Source: a virus
DNA length: 47,541 bases
Strand: one strand, 5' to 3'
Virus record (IMG/VR): IMGVR_UViG_3300024514_000008
Coordinates: 1 to 47,541 of that record
The notes under the pieces were generated by a model that made no database searches, had not been told where the DNA came from, and saw nothing but the letters and a program-made list of their open reading frames with translations. Each line of letters starts with the position of its first letter. Position 1 is the stretch's first letter. Both the position numbers and the translations under genes were made by a program. Of the stretch, positions 26,604 to 34,184 are shown piece by piece.

Positions 26604-27041
26604 TCAAGCCTTCAAACCAGTGCGGTAGTACCTTATGGTCATCGGCGTTAGTGTTGGTGTTACCGTCATGCTAATTGTACCAGAATTTAAACTGGCAGTT
26701 ATATTTCCAACATTATTTCCAGTATTAGCAACTGAGGCAAACTCTGTAACATTTTGGTTAGTTCCATCAAAAACTAAGTTAATTTCAGTACTTCTATAAG
26801 AATTTGACCCAACATGTGACAACTGAATCATATACTTTACAGTTCTCCATACAGAGGTATCAATAGTGTCAAAGACTGTTGCTGACTCTATACCATTTAC
26901 TGTTACGGCGTTATTTCCATCCCCACCTAAAGAGTCTGCTCTAAAAGATGCTGTATCAATCAAATCAGCGTAGTCTTGTCCTGTTGGTCTATCGCCAGTC
27001 TCAAATTTTGCTTTTAGTTGATTGATGGGTAGGATTGCCAT
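26604..27041 (-). CDS. Small tail protein with fibre-tip domain
   Basis: This 145-aa protein has an N-terminal helical segment, ILPINQLKAKFETGDRPTGQ, followed by YADLIDTASF, a start common in fibre or baseplate accessory proteins. The C-terminal 85 residues (VWRTVKYMIQLSHVGSNSY, EINLVFDGTN) are related to the tip of the 768-aa fibre. TATAAT lies 6 nt upstream of the ATG and there is no Shine-Dalgarno, so the gene is probably leaderless and separately transcribed. The tip-on-short-stalk design suggests a second copy of the same receptor-binding domain. Confidence 0.75.
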   Translation of the reverse strand: MAILPINQLKAKFETGDRPTGQDYADLIDTASFRADSLGGDGNNAVTVNGIESATVFDTIDTSVWRTVKYMIQLSHVGSNSYRSTEINLVFDGTNQNVTEFASVANTGNNVGNITASLNSGTISMTVTPTLTPMTIRYYRTGLKA

Positions 27042-27047
27042 ATTGTG

Positions 27048-27056
27048 ATTATATCA
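27048..27056 (-). promoter_or_regulatory. Extended -10 TGATATAAT, leaderless spacing
   Basis: Six bases separate TATAAT from the ATG of the 145-aa gene. The element overlaps the stop codon region of the preceding 66-aa gene, so it lies in a gap only 12 bp long. Confidence 0.55.
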
Positions 27057-27254
27057 TAAAATATAGTTATTCAAACCAACGATAGCAATGCCAATTGGAG
27101 GCACATCTATAGGGCTATAACCTGGGACTTTAATATTTGTTATTCTTATTTTAAAAGGAAGTTCATATAAAACAATAGATTCTCTATTTTTACAGGTAGG
27201 GTTAATTTCAACAACCCTTTGACTGTCTGTATTAATAACAGTGGCTGTTGCCAT
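27054..27254 (-). CDS. Small fibre-module protein, unknown
   Basis: This 66-aa protein runs from MATATVINTDSQRVVEINPT to a hydrophobic C-terminal half with IRITNIKVPGYSPIDVPP and IAIVGLNNYIL. No membrane segment is convincing; it looks like a small beta domain. It is coupled to the upstream gene by TAATG. I do not recognise it; a virion accessory role is suggested only by its position. Confidence 0.6.
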   Translation of the reverse strand: MATATVINTDSQRVVEINPTCKNRESIVLYELPFKIRITNIKVPGYSPIDVPPIGIAIVGLNNYIL

Positions 27255-27634
27255 TAGTCAGTGATATCCTCTACCATTGTTACGGTACCCTGCAAAACTG
27301 TCCAAACTACCTCATCTAATGGTAGAGACATTTGAATATCAAACTGGTCTTCAGTTTGTAAAATCTCTGTTTCAGAAGATTCTAAAAATACTGTAAACTC
27401 ACCGCTACCGTCATCTGGATCTGCTTCTGGAAATACTTCAAGAACTGGATTGCTTGTTGCGCCTTCTCTATAAAAATCCATTTTAATTGTCCAATCAGGA
27501 ATTACCAAAGGATTTCCAGAGTCATCCTGTACATACATTTTAAAAGATGCCGTATCTCCTCTAACAATTGTCCATACGGATTGTGGTGGTATAGAGCCAA
27601 TTTGATATGGTGACTGATTTCGATATTGTGCCAT
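27254..27634 (-). CDS. Ig-like baseplate/fibre-attachment protein (BppU-type), copy A
   Basis: This 126-aa protein starts at ATG 27634, which overlaps the upstream stop (TAATG); longer in-frame starts would invade that gene. The pattern of a GDTASFKMYVQDDSGNPL strand, a DWTIKMDFYRE strand, an LESSETEIL turn, then FDIQMSL and TVLQGTVTMVEDITD is the single beta-sandwich seen at the N-terminus of baseplate upper proteins. Two relatives occur upstream (37225-37572 and 37667-38092). It probably holds fibres to the tail tip. Confidence 0.72.
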   Translation of the reverse strand: MAQYRNQSPYQIGSIPPQSVWTIVRGDTASFKMYVQDDSGNPLVIPDWTIKMDFYREGATSNPVLEVFPEADPDDGSGEFTVFLESSETEILQTEDQFDIQMSLPLDEVVWTVLQGTVTMVEDITD

Positions 27635-28176
27635 TATGCTAACCCTGCTTTCATAGATCCCCAAGTGCCATTACCTTTAAATGAACCAACTAAAATAGTT
27701 CCATTAACATTTGCTTTTGAAACAACTCCGACTACACCTGAGTTTGTTGTTGCTGTAATTGGTTGCGTTGCAGTCAGACCACCGCTTGATCCAACATATA
27801 GTGTATCTCCAGCGGTATATGTAGAAGTATCAACTCCTGTAAACACACCAGAAATAACTACTACACCATCGCTACCATTTCCAATTGATGCTTGTGCTAA
27901 TCCTATTACTGGAAATGTTGTTATATCACTTGCTTGTGATTTTGTAACTTCGGGCTTACCACTTGTAGAATTATATGAAGAAATATAAACTGGATCTGCT
28001 TTATTTATTGTTACACCACTATCATTTGTAACTTCAATAGTATGATAAGGCAAACCAATAGTAGGTAAAATAACCTCTATACGCTCTGCTAATGCTTGAA
28101 TATCTCCAGCAACATCTACTGGGTCAGAATTGACAGGGTAAGGAATATCATATATTGTTGTTTCACCTGATGCCAT
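27634..28176 (-). CDS. Tail fibre protein with DUF2190-like segment
   Basis: This 180-aa protein opens MASGETTIYDIPYPVNSDPV, followed by DVAGDIQALAERIEVILP, a helix near the N-terminus. Residues 50-165 run GVTINKADPVYISSYNSTSG, GVVVISGVFTGVDTSTYTAG, DTLYVGSSGGL and NGTILVGSFKGNGTWGS, as in fibre proteins of many phages. The upstream TATAAT elements lie close to the ATG (4 and 9 nt) without a Shine-Dalgarno, indicating a leaderless mRNA, and they overlap the divergent lysin promoter. It is the first gene of the second fibre set. Confidence 0.8.
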   Translation of the reverse strand: MASGETTIYDIPYPVNSDPVDVAGDIQALAERIEVILPTIGLPYHTIEVTNDSGVTINKADPVYISSYNSTSGKPEVTKSQASDITTFPVIGLAQASIGNGSDGVVVISGVFTGVDTSTYTAGDTLYVGSSGGLTATQPITATTNSGVVGVVSKANVNGTILVGSFKGNGTWGSMKAGLA

Positions 28177-28185
28177 AGTTATTAT

Positions 28186-28194
28186 ATTATATCA
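28186..28194 (-). promoter_or_regulatory. Extended -10 TGATATAAT, leaderless, divergent from the lysin
   Basis: It lies 9 nt upstream of the 180-aa fibre ATG. A second TATAAT (28181-28186) lies nearer. The region just upstream carries the -35 of the plus-strand lysin promoter, so the two promoters share DNA and may compete. Confidence 0.5.
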
Positions 28195-28205
28195 CTTCAC
28201 GTAAC

Positions 28206-28235
28206 TTGACTTGCGGGTAATATTTATGTTATACT
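28206..28235 (+). promoter_or_regulatory. Lysin promoter
   Basis: -35 TTGACT (28206-28211), 18-bp spacer, extended -10 TGT-TATACT (28230-28235). It is followed at once by the palindrome at 28236. Confidence 0.72.
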
Positions 28236-28263
28236 AGTGCTATAGCACTGTTATGGTGCTATA
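28236..28263 (+). promoter_or_regulatory. Palindrome and hairpin in the lysin leader
   Basis: AGTGCTATAGCACT (28236-28249) is a perfect 14-bp palindrome touching the -10. TATAGCAC (28241-28248) also pairs perfectly with GTGCTATA (28256-28263). Because it covers the transcription start, it could be an operator that silences the lysin until late infection, or a 5' mRNA hairpin. Confidence 0.6.
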
Positions 28264-28283
28264 TGCATTTTAGGAGGAAAAAC

Positions 28284-28838
28284 TTGAATAACAATAAAAT
28301 GCTTGTAGGGGTAATTAGTTGCACATTTGTTTTGGTCTCTATTTTGGGGGCTATTCCAAGTAATGCTGCTAGTAATAATTTATCTAAAAAGGGAGCAGTT
28401 TCTCTTGCCACCCCAAAGGTGGCTTTTCTGCTTTCTAAGGATAAAAATAAAGAAATACTTACTAAGTATGAAAATGCGACAAGTTTGACTGACAGCCAGT
28501 TGGTTGAATTACTTAAGGCAGTAGGGTTCACTGGAAAAGGTCTAAGAACTGCTTGGGCAGTTGCTAAGGCTGAATCCAATGGTCGTCCATTTGCTTTTAA
28601 TGGAAACACCAAGACTGGAGATTCCTCTTATGGTATCTTTCAGATTAACATGCTTGGAACTTTAGGTCCAGATCGTAGGGATAAACTTGATCTTGATTTA
28701 AATGCTGAACTATTTAGCCCAGTTAAAAACGCAGAAGCCGTGTTTCACATGACTAAAGGCGGAGAAGACTGGAGTTCATGGTCATCAATAAAAACTGGTG
28801 CTGCGAATAAATGGTTAAATAAATTTCCTAATAAATAA
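28284..28838 (+). CDS. Secreted peptidoglycan hydrolase (lytic transglycosylase-like lysin)
   Basis: This 184-aa enzyme is read from TTG at 28284, which has a perfect AGGAGG six bases upstream. The in-frame ATG at 28263 lies inside the leader hairpin without a Shine-Dalgarno. Residues 1-30 form a Sec signal peptide: NNNKML, a hydrophobic core, then IPSNA before the cleavage region. Residues 65-184 resemble an SLT/lysozyme domain: AKAESNGRPFAFNGN (candidate catalytic Glu in the AES motif), GDSSYGIFQINM and AEAVFHMTKGGEDWSSWSS. It is the only plus-strand gene within the left arm and has its own promoter and terminator, consistent with independent late control of host lysis. Confidence 0.88.
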   Translation: MNNNKMLVGVISCTFVLVSILGAIPSNAASNNLSKKGAVSLATPKVAFLLSKDKNKEILTKYENATSLTDSQLVELLKAVGFTGKGLRTAWAVAKAESNGRPFAFNGNTKTGDSSYGIFQINMLGTLGPDRRDKLDLDLNAELFSPVKNAEAVFHMTKGGEDWSSWSSIKTGAANKWLNKFPNK

Positions 28839-28852
28839 TTGGAAATAAAAAT

Positions 28853-28890
28853 ACCCCCTTGGCTTTATGCCTTGGGGGTTATTTTTTTAA
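28853..28890 (+). terminator. Lysin terminator, probably bidirectional
   Basis: Five C-G pairs and a GGC/GCC top are separated by a TT/TT internal loop (28854-28878), followed by TTATTTTTTT. It sits between the convergent lysin and the minus-strand 125-aa gene; on the minus strand the hairpin is followed by a shorter U-containing tail. Confidence 0.8.
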
Positions 28891-28893
28891 TAT

Positions 28894-29271
28894 TTATTGA
28901 AAATCAATCCAAGATTGTGTTACTTCATCCCAAATATAAAGACCACCATCTTCTGGATATGGAACTGGAGAAATCCAATCAAAAATTGTTGTATCTAAAA
29001 TCCATGATGGAAATGGTTTTGGTGGTATAAAAGCATCATTTTTTTCGTCATACGTATAGCCAATGCCTGCATAGTTTTTTCTAAATGGTGTACCGCCTAA
29101 TTTATGTTCATTGTGATATGTATTATAAGAAGTTCTTTTACAAACCTGACCACGGAATTCACCATAGTAAGTTTCCCAATCAGAAATACCTTCTACAACT
29201 TCATTTTCATCTTTTCCAGTAATTACTTCTGTAACGATGTTGTTTTCATCTAAAAATGCATAGTGTCCCAT
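28894..29271 (-). CDS. Adhesin partner protein, copy 3
   Basis: This 125-aa protein is one of three paralogues, each directly after a glycine-rich adhesin gene. Shared features are an N-terminal MxHxAxLDExNxVxxV, a WxxTSYN block, TPFRKNYAGIGYTYDEKNDA, the IPPKPFPSWILD stretch and a PxPxPxDGxxYxWDE ending. Such proteins are common beside fibre genes in aquatic phages. It is coupled to the upstream adhesin gene by TAATG. Inferred role: fibre chaperone or virion tip component. It is the last gene before the lysin terminator. Confidence 0.8.
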   Translation of the reverse strand: MGHYAFLDENNIVTEVITGKDENEVVEGISDWETYYGEFRGQVCKRTSYNTYHNEHKLGGTPFRKNYAGIGYTYDEKNDAFIPPKPFPSWILDTTIFDWISPVPYPEDGGLYIWDEVTQSWIDFQ

Positions 29272-30167
29272 TAGAATGTCACCGAACCTGTTCCTGCTGT
29301 AAATGAATAAACTTTATATCCACTTCTTGAAGAAGTGTCTTTTGTATATGTTAATCCTGCACCAATACTTGTTATATCTGGATATGAACTTGGATAAGCA
29401 ATAATTACAATTCCAGATCCACCAGAACCACCACTACCACCTGTTCCACTTCCTCCGCCTCCACCACCTGTGTTTGCAGTTCCTGAACTTGCGCCACCGC
29501 TTCCAGTTCCAGCACCGCCACCACCAGAACCACCAGCACCTCCAGAACCACCTTCAGGTCCGTAGGCTCCCCCACCTCCACCGCCACCACGAGTAACTGA
29601 TGAACCAGTTATTGATGAAGAAACGCCAGCACCGCCAGCACCACCTACTTTATTTGAACCATTCCAGTCAACACCGACTGCACCTGCACCACCACCGCCA
29701 CCTGGTGGATATGCATAAGCAGATGAAGCAGCAGCGCCGTGTCCTTTACCTCCAGCATAACCTTCTACTGGTGAATAACCGCCCTCATTACCAGCAGCAC
29801 CTGGTGCACCTGATGGATATGATCCATTCCAAGATCCACCACCTCCAGAACCACCAGTTCCAGGAGCGCTTGATTGATTTATTCCATTACCACCACCTGT
29901 AGCAGTTAAAGTAGAAAAAACTGAATTATTTCCTTTTGTTTGTGCACCACCACCACTACCAACAGTAATAGTAAAAGAACCATTTGGAGTTGTTTGAGAT
30001 GCAAAATATCTATAGCCACCAGCACCTGCTCCAGATCCAATATTTCCATTACCACCACCGCCGCCACCAGCAATAAGTAAAAGTTCAACTGTTGGGGTAA
30101 TTGTTTTTGCATTTGAATTTAATCCATAAGCCTTTGCACCACCTATGAGTTCTGTTAATGGACTCAT
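29271..30167 (-). CDS. Glycine-rich adhesin, copy 3
   Basis: This 298-aa protein contains dense polyglycine runs across residues 35-250 (for example LLIAGGGGGGNGN and RGGGGGGGAYGPEGGSGG), with short aromatic spacers, a strand GSGIVIIAYPSSYP and the end YKVYSFTAGTGSVTF. The layout resembles T-even gp38-type adhesins, whose polyglycine helices present receptor-binding loops. The variable spacers between the glycine runs are the likely host-range determinants. It follows the 298-aa fibre gene (30176) by 8 bp and is coupled to its partner gene by TAATG. Confidence 0.82.
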   Translation of the reverse strand: MSPLTELIGGAKAYGLNSNAKTITPTVELLLIAGGGGGGNGNIGSGAGAGGYRYFASQTTPNGSFTITVGSGGGAQTKGNNSVFSTLTATGGGNGINQSSAPGTGGSGGGGSWNGSYPSGAPGAAGNEGGYSPVEGYAGGKGHGAAASSAYAYPPGGGGGAGAVGVDWNGSNKVGGAGGAGVSSSITGSSVTRGGGGGGGAYGPEGGSGGAGGSGGGGAGTGSGGASSGTANTGGGGGGSGTGGSGGSGGSGIVIIAYPSSYPDITSIGAGLTYTKDTSSRSGYKVYSFTAGTGSVTF

Positions 30168-30175
30168 GGGACTAC

Positions 30176-31072
30176 CTACGCAAACTTAGTTTGAGATGCT
30201 AGAACTGTATATGTAGCAGATGCTGTTTTAATGATATTAAATACATAGGAGTCAATACTTGATGTATTACCAGAAGATGGCGCTGTACCACCTTGCCACT
30301 TTGGAGTAACAGATGCTCCATCAATTTGGAAAGCAGTTTGATAGTATGCTGTTGCTCCATTAGTATTTAAAAATACAACAGTAATCGAGTCTCCAGTTGT
30401 TAAAATTGAATTAAGAGATGTTGAAGAACTACCACGAACATTTAGTGTCCAGTTACCTGTTGCATTTGATGTATAAAGCATTGTTCCTGCAGTAAGGGCA
30501 TCTAGTGCTACTGTTCCAGTTGCTGCAGATGCAACAACATTTACACGCTCTTCTGGTGAAACTAAAATTCCCTGATTAATTACTGGAGTATTTAATGTTG
30601 GAGTTGTTAATGTTTTACCACTCATTGTAAGAGTGTTATTTGTAGTTGCTACTACGGCTGTATCTACCGCCAAAGAAACAGTACCAGATGTTCCGCCACC
30701 TGTTAAACCTGTTGAGGCTGTAACTCCAGTAATATCAGCATCTACTGCTGTCCATGTAGATCCAGAGTAGTATTGAATTTGGTTTATTGTGTTTCCACCA
30801 GAGTCTTGACGAACAAAAGCAAGTGTTCCCTGTACTGGAGATGTTATTGCTGCATCTCTTGCAGCAGGATTAAGAAAGTTATTAAAACCATCTCTTAAAA
30901 TAACAGTAGCATCTGTTGTTACAGTATTAAAAAATGTATGTGCTCCATACCAGTCGTAACCAGAAGCGGTGTCAGATTTAGCAGCAAGTAAATACCAAAC
31001 ACCATCAGTAGAGGTTGCCCCCTGCTGAAACATATATCCAGGTTTACCGCTTGAGTCTATTGTTATTGCCAT
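30176..31072 (-). CDS. Short tail fibre, C-terminal twin of the 382-aa fibre
   Basis: This 298-aa protein starts MAITIDSSGKPGYMFQQGA. Its last 185 residues, from GVTASTGLTGGGTSGTVS to the QTKFA end, are closely related to the fibre at 35469-36617, with two stretches identical at DNA level (30660-30727 and 30288-30324). The pattern TNNTLTMSGKTLTTPTLN is a fibre-shaft repeat, and FQIDGASVTPKWQGG is a shared tip. Six bases separate TATAAT from the ATG and no Shine-Dalgarno is present, so the mRNA is probably leaderless. Confidence 0.82.
   Translation of the reverse strand: MAITIDSSGKPGYMFQQGATSTDGVWYLLAAKSDTASGYDWYGAHTFFNTVTTDATVILRDGFNNFLNPAARDAAITSPVQGTLAFVRQDSGGNTINQIQYYSGSTWTAVDADITGVTASTGLTGGGTSGTVSLAVDTAVVATTNNTLTMSGKTLTTPTLNTPVINQGILVSPEERVNVVASAATGTVALDALTAGTMLYTSNATGNWTLNVRGSSSTSLNSILTTGDSITVVFLNTNGATAYYQTAFQIDGASVTPKWQGGTAPSSGNTSSIDSYVFNIIKTASATYTVLASQTKFA
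30288..30324. repeat. 37-bp exact direct repeat, copy 1
   Basis: Identical to 35581-35617. It encodes the shared fibre-tip stretch around DGASVTPKWQGG. It lies 37 bp from the next divergent position and in the same reading frame in both genes. Confidence 0.9.
30660..30727. repeat. 68-bp exact direct repeat, copy 1
   Basis: Identical to 35959-36026. It encodes the shared shaft segment GVTASTGLTGGGTSGTVS of the two twin fibre genes. The two copies are 5.3 kb apart and enclose two of the adhesin cassettes. Confidence 0.92.
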
Positions 31073-31078
31073 AGTGAT

Positions 31079-31087
31079 ATTATAGCA
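31079..31087 (-). promoter_or_regulatory. Extended -10 TGCTATAAT, leaderless spacing
   Basis: Six bases separate TATAAT from the ATG of the 298-aa fibre gene, and no Shine-Dalgarno is visible. Confidence 0.55.
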
Positions 31088-31109
31088 GAATTAACTGCAT
31101 CTCCTAATC

Positions 31110-31508
31110 TTAGTCTGCTCGTGGAATTTCAACCCACTGTTGATTTTCTTCATCCCATTCGTATGAAGCATCATCTGTAGGTTTTGGAACTGGTGCGTAC
31201 CAGCAACATTCATCTTCATCTAATATCCAGGAAGGATATGGTTTTGGTGCAATAAATGCATCACGTTCTTCATCATATGTATATCCAGCACCAGCAAAGT
31301 TTTTTCTAAATCCTGGTTGATCAGTTGGTTGCCAATCTTCTGGATTTAATTTTTTTCCTGCTCTTGCTGTGTAAGAAGTTTTTACCCATCTTCCACCCAA
31401 ATTATTAATTAGCCAAGAATAACCTTCGTCACCTGCTGGATCGTTATTGTCTCCAACTGTTACACGAAGAACTACATTATTTTCATCTAATTCTGCCCAG
31501 TGAGCCAT
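31110..31508 (-). CDS. Adhesin partner protein, copy 2
   Basis: This 132-aa paralogue of 28894-29271 and 34181-34570 starts MAHWAELDENNVVLRVTVGD and contains FRKNFAGAGYTYDEERDAFI, KPYPSWILDEDECCW and PTDDASYEWDEENQQWV. The adjacent CC in its conserved CxW position is specific to this copy. It directly follows the second glycine-rich adhesin with a one-base TAATG overlap. The function is not established; conservation of its position beside every adhesin argues for a paired role. Confidence 0.8.
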   Translation of the reverse strand: MAHWAELDENNVVLRVTVGDNNDPAGDEGYSWLINNLGGRWVKTSYTARAGKKLNPEDWQPTDQPGFRKNFAGAGYTYDEERDAFIAPKPYPSWILDEDECCWYAPVPKPTDDASYEWDEENQQWVEIPRAD

Positions 31509-32710
31509 TATCCACCTACCTGTGCTTTTGTATAACGAACAATTACAAGACCAGAACCGCCAGCGCCATTACCGCCTAGTGTGTAAGATCCACCGCCACC
31601 TGCTCCAACATTTGCTGCTCCAGCATTTGCCGATGCTCTAGAAGCATTTCCGCCTCCGCCAGCACCGCCAGAATTGCCATTAAATTCACCAGATCCACCA
31701 CCACCTGCTCCAAGATAACCTGAGTTACCTACAACAGATTGGAATGTTGCATCCATTCCAGTTTTAATAACATTGATCCAAGAAGAGAATGAGGTAAACC
31801 CATTTGCTCCGTTACCTCCATTATCGGAAGAACCCGCAGAACTTCCTGCTCCTGCTGGAGATGCGCCACCTCCACCAGAGCGACGTGCTCCGATACAACT
31901 GCTATTATCAGTTCCGTATCCTGTGCCACCAGTTCCAGTCTGATTAGTTTGACCTCCAGGCTGTGATGCTTGTGCGTCAGATCCGCAACCACCACCACCG
32001 CAACCGCCAATTAGATTTGCCTGTACGTTAATACCATTATTTGCTCCACCATTACCGCCACCTTTTCCTCTAGTTAAAGTTCCAAAGATGCTATCTTGAC
32101 CAGCATAAGACGTAGAAGGTACTTGTGTTGTATTATATGGTCCACCACTACCGACTGTTACAGTCCATGAAGATGAAGCAAGTGATTGGTTAGTTGCATA
32201 GAAAATACCACCACCACCGCCACCTGCCTGTGTACCAGATCCACCTCCACCAACAACAAGAACGTCAGCAGTTACTGGACCATTTGTAACTGTAAGGCTT
32301 GAATTACTTGTAAATGTTCTATAATAGTATGTTGAGTCTGAAGTTAAAATGCCACCGCTAACGGTAGGCAAACTTAAAATTGTTACTGAAGTACTTGGAG
32401 CACTTGCTGCAGAAGTTCCCGTAGAGTTTGATGCAGTAACTGTAAATGTATAAGAAGTACCACTAGTTACACCATTTACTGTAATAGTAGTTGATGTTGA
32501 TGATGCAGAAATATTTCCTGGAGTTGATACTGCAGTATAAGTAGTTCCAGCATATGTTCCTGGTGTGATAGTAAGTGTTGCGCTTGTTTGTGTATTAGAT
32601 GTTACAGCGCTAATAGTAGGAACAGATGGAATTGGTGTTACACCCGCAGAAAATGCATTATATTCAACACCAGAGTTAATACTTGATGCGCTAAATCTGC
32701 GGATTGTCAT
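31508..32710 (-). CDS. Glycine-rich adhesin with fibronectin-III-like domain, copy 2
   Basis: This 400-aa protein is the longest of the three adhesins. Residues 28-110 look like a fibronectin type III or Ig-like domain (TPIPSVPTISAVTSNTQ through SYTFTVTASNSTGTSAAS), absent from the other two copies. Residues 140-400 are glycine-rich (DVLVVGGGGSGTQAGGGGG and similar), ending GGSGLVIVRYTKAQVGG. It starts at ATG 32710, which overlaps the stop of the small 104-aa gene (TAATG). Inferred role: receptor-binding tip mounted on a sandwich stalk. Confidence 0.82.
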   Translation of the reverse strand: MTIRRFSASSINSGVEYNAFSAGVTPIPSVPTISAVTSNTQTSATLTITPGTYAGTTYTAVSTPGNISASSTSTTITVNGVTSGTSYTFTVTASNSTGTSAASAPSTSVTILSLPTVSGGILTSDSTYYYRTFTSNSSLTVTNGPVTADVLVVGGGGSGTQAGGGGGGIFYATNQSLASSSWTVTVGSGGPYNTTQVPSTSYAGQDSIFGTLTRGKGGGNGGANNGINVQANLIGGCGGGGCGSDAQASQPGGQTNQTGTGGTGYGTDNSSCIGARRSGGGGASPAGAGSSAGSSDNGGNGANGFTSFSSWINVIKTGMDATFQSVVGNSGYLGAGGGGSGEFNGNSGGAGGGGNASRASANAGAANVGAGGGGSYTLGGNGAGGSGLVIVRYTKAQVGG

Positions 32711-33024
32711 TATGCTATCTCCACTCCAGAAATATGGAAGTTTACTGTTGTAGCAGATGCAAGACCTGTAATTGTTGCTGCTGGATTGCTAGGTGGAATA
32801 ACCTGCTTGATGCCAATAACAACAGAATCATTTGCAGCAATTGAAACTGTTTTTGCTAATACAGTTCCTGCAATATTTAATTCATATGTTGCACCAGTTG
32901 CAGCAGTATTTGTAACAACAATATCTGTAACTACTGTTGTTGTTGAGGTATTTGGTTGTGTATAAAGCGTGGTAGATGATGTTGTTGCTGCTCCACGATA
33001 CAGTACCTTAGATGTTGTAGCCAT
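32710..33024 (-). CDS. Small beta-sandwich fibre-module protein
   Basis: This 104-aa protein starts MATTSKVLYRGAATTSSTTL and contains VVTDIVVTNTAATGATYEL, a SIAANDSVVIGIKQVIPP segment and the end VNFHISGVEIA, a form repeatedly seen among fibre-module genes of aquatic phages. No catalytic motif is present. AAAAAGGAG lies upstream of the ATG, and the gene is coupled to the adhesin downstream. It may be a stalk or collar subunit. Confidence 0.72.
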   Translation of the reverse strand: MATTSKVLYRGAATTSSTTLYTQPNTSTTTVVTDIVVTNTAATGATYELNIAGTVLAKTVSIAANDSVVIGIKQVIPPSNPAATITGLASATTVNFHISGVEIA

Positions 33025-33045
33025 TAATTACTACTCCTTTTTCTT

Positions 33046-33354
33046 TTAGTATGCACCCATAATATTCATGATCTCTAGTGAACTTAAATCAACTACAGCC
33101 CATGAAGATGTGGTTCCATCTGTATATAAATATTTGCCAGCGTTTCCAGATAGTGATGGTAGACCTGCGTCTTCGCCATTTACCCAAACTGTTCCGTTAT
33201 ATTTTAAAACCTGACTTGTTGTAGGAGATGTAATAGAAACATCTGTTAGTGAATCAAGAGATTGTGTTGTTAATCCTAATAGTGGATACCATGTATCATC
33301 GTCTTGATTGTATACATACCCTGGTTTCGGATCTGTGGTGTTGATAGTTGCCAT
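33046..33354 (-). CDS. Small fibre protein with PGYVYN start
   Basis: This 102-aa protein has an N-terminal motif, PKPGYVYNQDDDTWYPLLG, that parallels the N-terminus of the 298-aa fibre (KPGYMFQQGATSTDGVWYLL), so these may share an attachment element. Then follow SLDSLTDVSITSPTTSQVLK and YNGTVWVNGED, typical of fibre shafts. The C-terminus is short (LEIMNIMGAY). TGATATAAT at 33372-33380 and GGAGG precede the ATG. Confidence 0.75.
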   Translation of the reverse strand: MATINTTDPKPGYVYNQDDDTWYPLLGLTTQSLDSLTDVSITSPTTSQVLKYNGTVWVNGEDAGLPSLSGNAGKYLYTDGTTSSWAVVDLSSLEIMNIMGAY

Positions 33355-33371
33355 TATTCCTCCTACATGGA

Positions 33372-33380
33372 ATTATATCA
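33372..33380 (-). promoter_or_regulatory. Extended -10 element TGATATAAT
   Basis: It lies 17 nt upstream of the 102-aa gene's ATG with GGAGG between. It separates this gene from the 246-aa moron-like gene just upstream. Confidence 0.55.
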
Positions 33381-33398
33381 GATTAATTGTACCACATT

Positions 33399-34139
33399 TC
33401 ACTTGAATTCTTTGCGGCTCCACCACCATCTTTTATAGCCTTCCCACCAAACAGTATGCAACTTTTTATTTTGCATTAAAACCTGATCTATGTCAGTTTT
33501 ATCGACATTCATCTGCCAAGACTCTCTTTTAAAAGGTATAACTTGAGCAATTGGAGTACCTGCTGGGATTATGCCAGTATATGTATTGTCTTTAAAAATA
33601 AATGGAAAATTAATTGGACCATGGTAAAGGTCAGTATCTACTATACCCTCTAAAATCTCAAAAGGCTGAGTATCTCTATGAACTGGATTTATAAAAAGAC
33701 AGGAATATCCTTTTGGTGTTTTAATTGCAAAAGGTTGCTCAAACTTTCCTGCCCCGCCTAAACTGTCATCAAAACCAGGGTAGTCAGGCAATTGATGTGC
33801 GTCATGAGCAGTTACTGGTTTAGTAAAGTCACTACTAGAAGCATAATGCCAATATTTTACATTTCCTATTTCATTTCCAAATGGATCATATTCCATCTCA
33901 TCACTAAAAGAAATATCAACCTGAGTAAACATTATATACCCAGCAGTCATTGAATCAAATACTGGCATACATTTTTTAATTGTTGGTTTGCCAACAGGAC
34001 TATCTTTTACTTTTGCTTTTTTACCGCCTACATAACCTTCTGCATTTTTATACCAATCTGGAATAAATTTTGATGCAGGAACAGGCTCAATAAAAGATAT
34101 GTCATCAACTGGAATAAACTTAATAATATTTTTTTTCAT
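33399..34139 (-). CDS. Moron-like protein of unknown function, copy A
   Basis: This 246-aa protein is a paralogue of the plus-strand gene at 38221-38937. Shared blocks in order: an N-terminal IPDWYK motif, CMPxxDSxTxGY, KTPKGYSCLFxxPxxR, GIxDTD, then GxIPAGTPIxxVxPFKRxxW. The tail is Trp/Arg-rich (WWEGYKRWWWSRKEFK). Relatives occur in aquatic phages without a known role. It breaks the fibre module and is the only gene here with a full TTGACA-17-TATACT promoter, whose -35 overlaps the upstream stop codon. The AGGTGGGG Shine-Dalgarno is strong. An intracellular role is at least as likely as a structural one. Confidence 0.8.
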   Translation of the reverse strand: MKKNIIKFIPVDDISFIEPVPASKFIPDWYKNAEGYVGGKKAKVKDSPVGKPTIKKCMPVFDSMTAGYIMFTQVDISFSDEMEYDPFGNEIGNVKYWHYASSSDFTKPVTAHDAHQLPDYPGFDDSLGGAGKFEQPFAIKTPKGYSCLFINPVHRDTQPFEILEGIVDTDLYHGPINFPFIFKDNTYTGIIPAGTPIAQVIPFKRESWQMNVDKTDIDQVLMQNKKLHTVWWEGYKRWWWSRKEFK

Positions 34140-34155
34140 AACCCCACCTAATAAA

Positions 34156-34184
34156 AGTATACTACACTAAAAGTAGTATGTCAA
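34156..34184 (-). promoter_or_regulatory. Strong promoter of the moron-like gene
   Basis: -35 TTGACA (34184-34179), 17-bp spacer, -10 TATACT (34161-34156). The -35 overlaps the stop of the adhesin partner gene. Confidence 0.8.

Noticed and set aside
28263-28838. Lysin start at ATG 28263
   Set aside because: That ATG lies in the leader hairpin and has no Shine-Dalgarno, while TTG 28284 has a perfect AGGAGG.
29405-30112. Val/Leu-rich and His/Gln-rich alternative frames across the adhesin gene
   Set aside because: Polyglycine codon runs produce open alternative frames; no RBS or homology.
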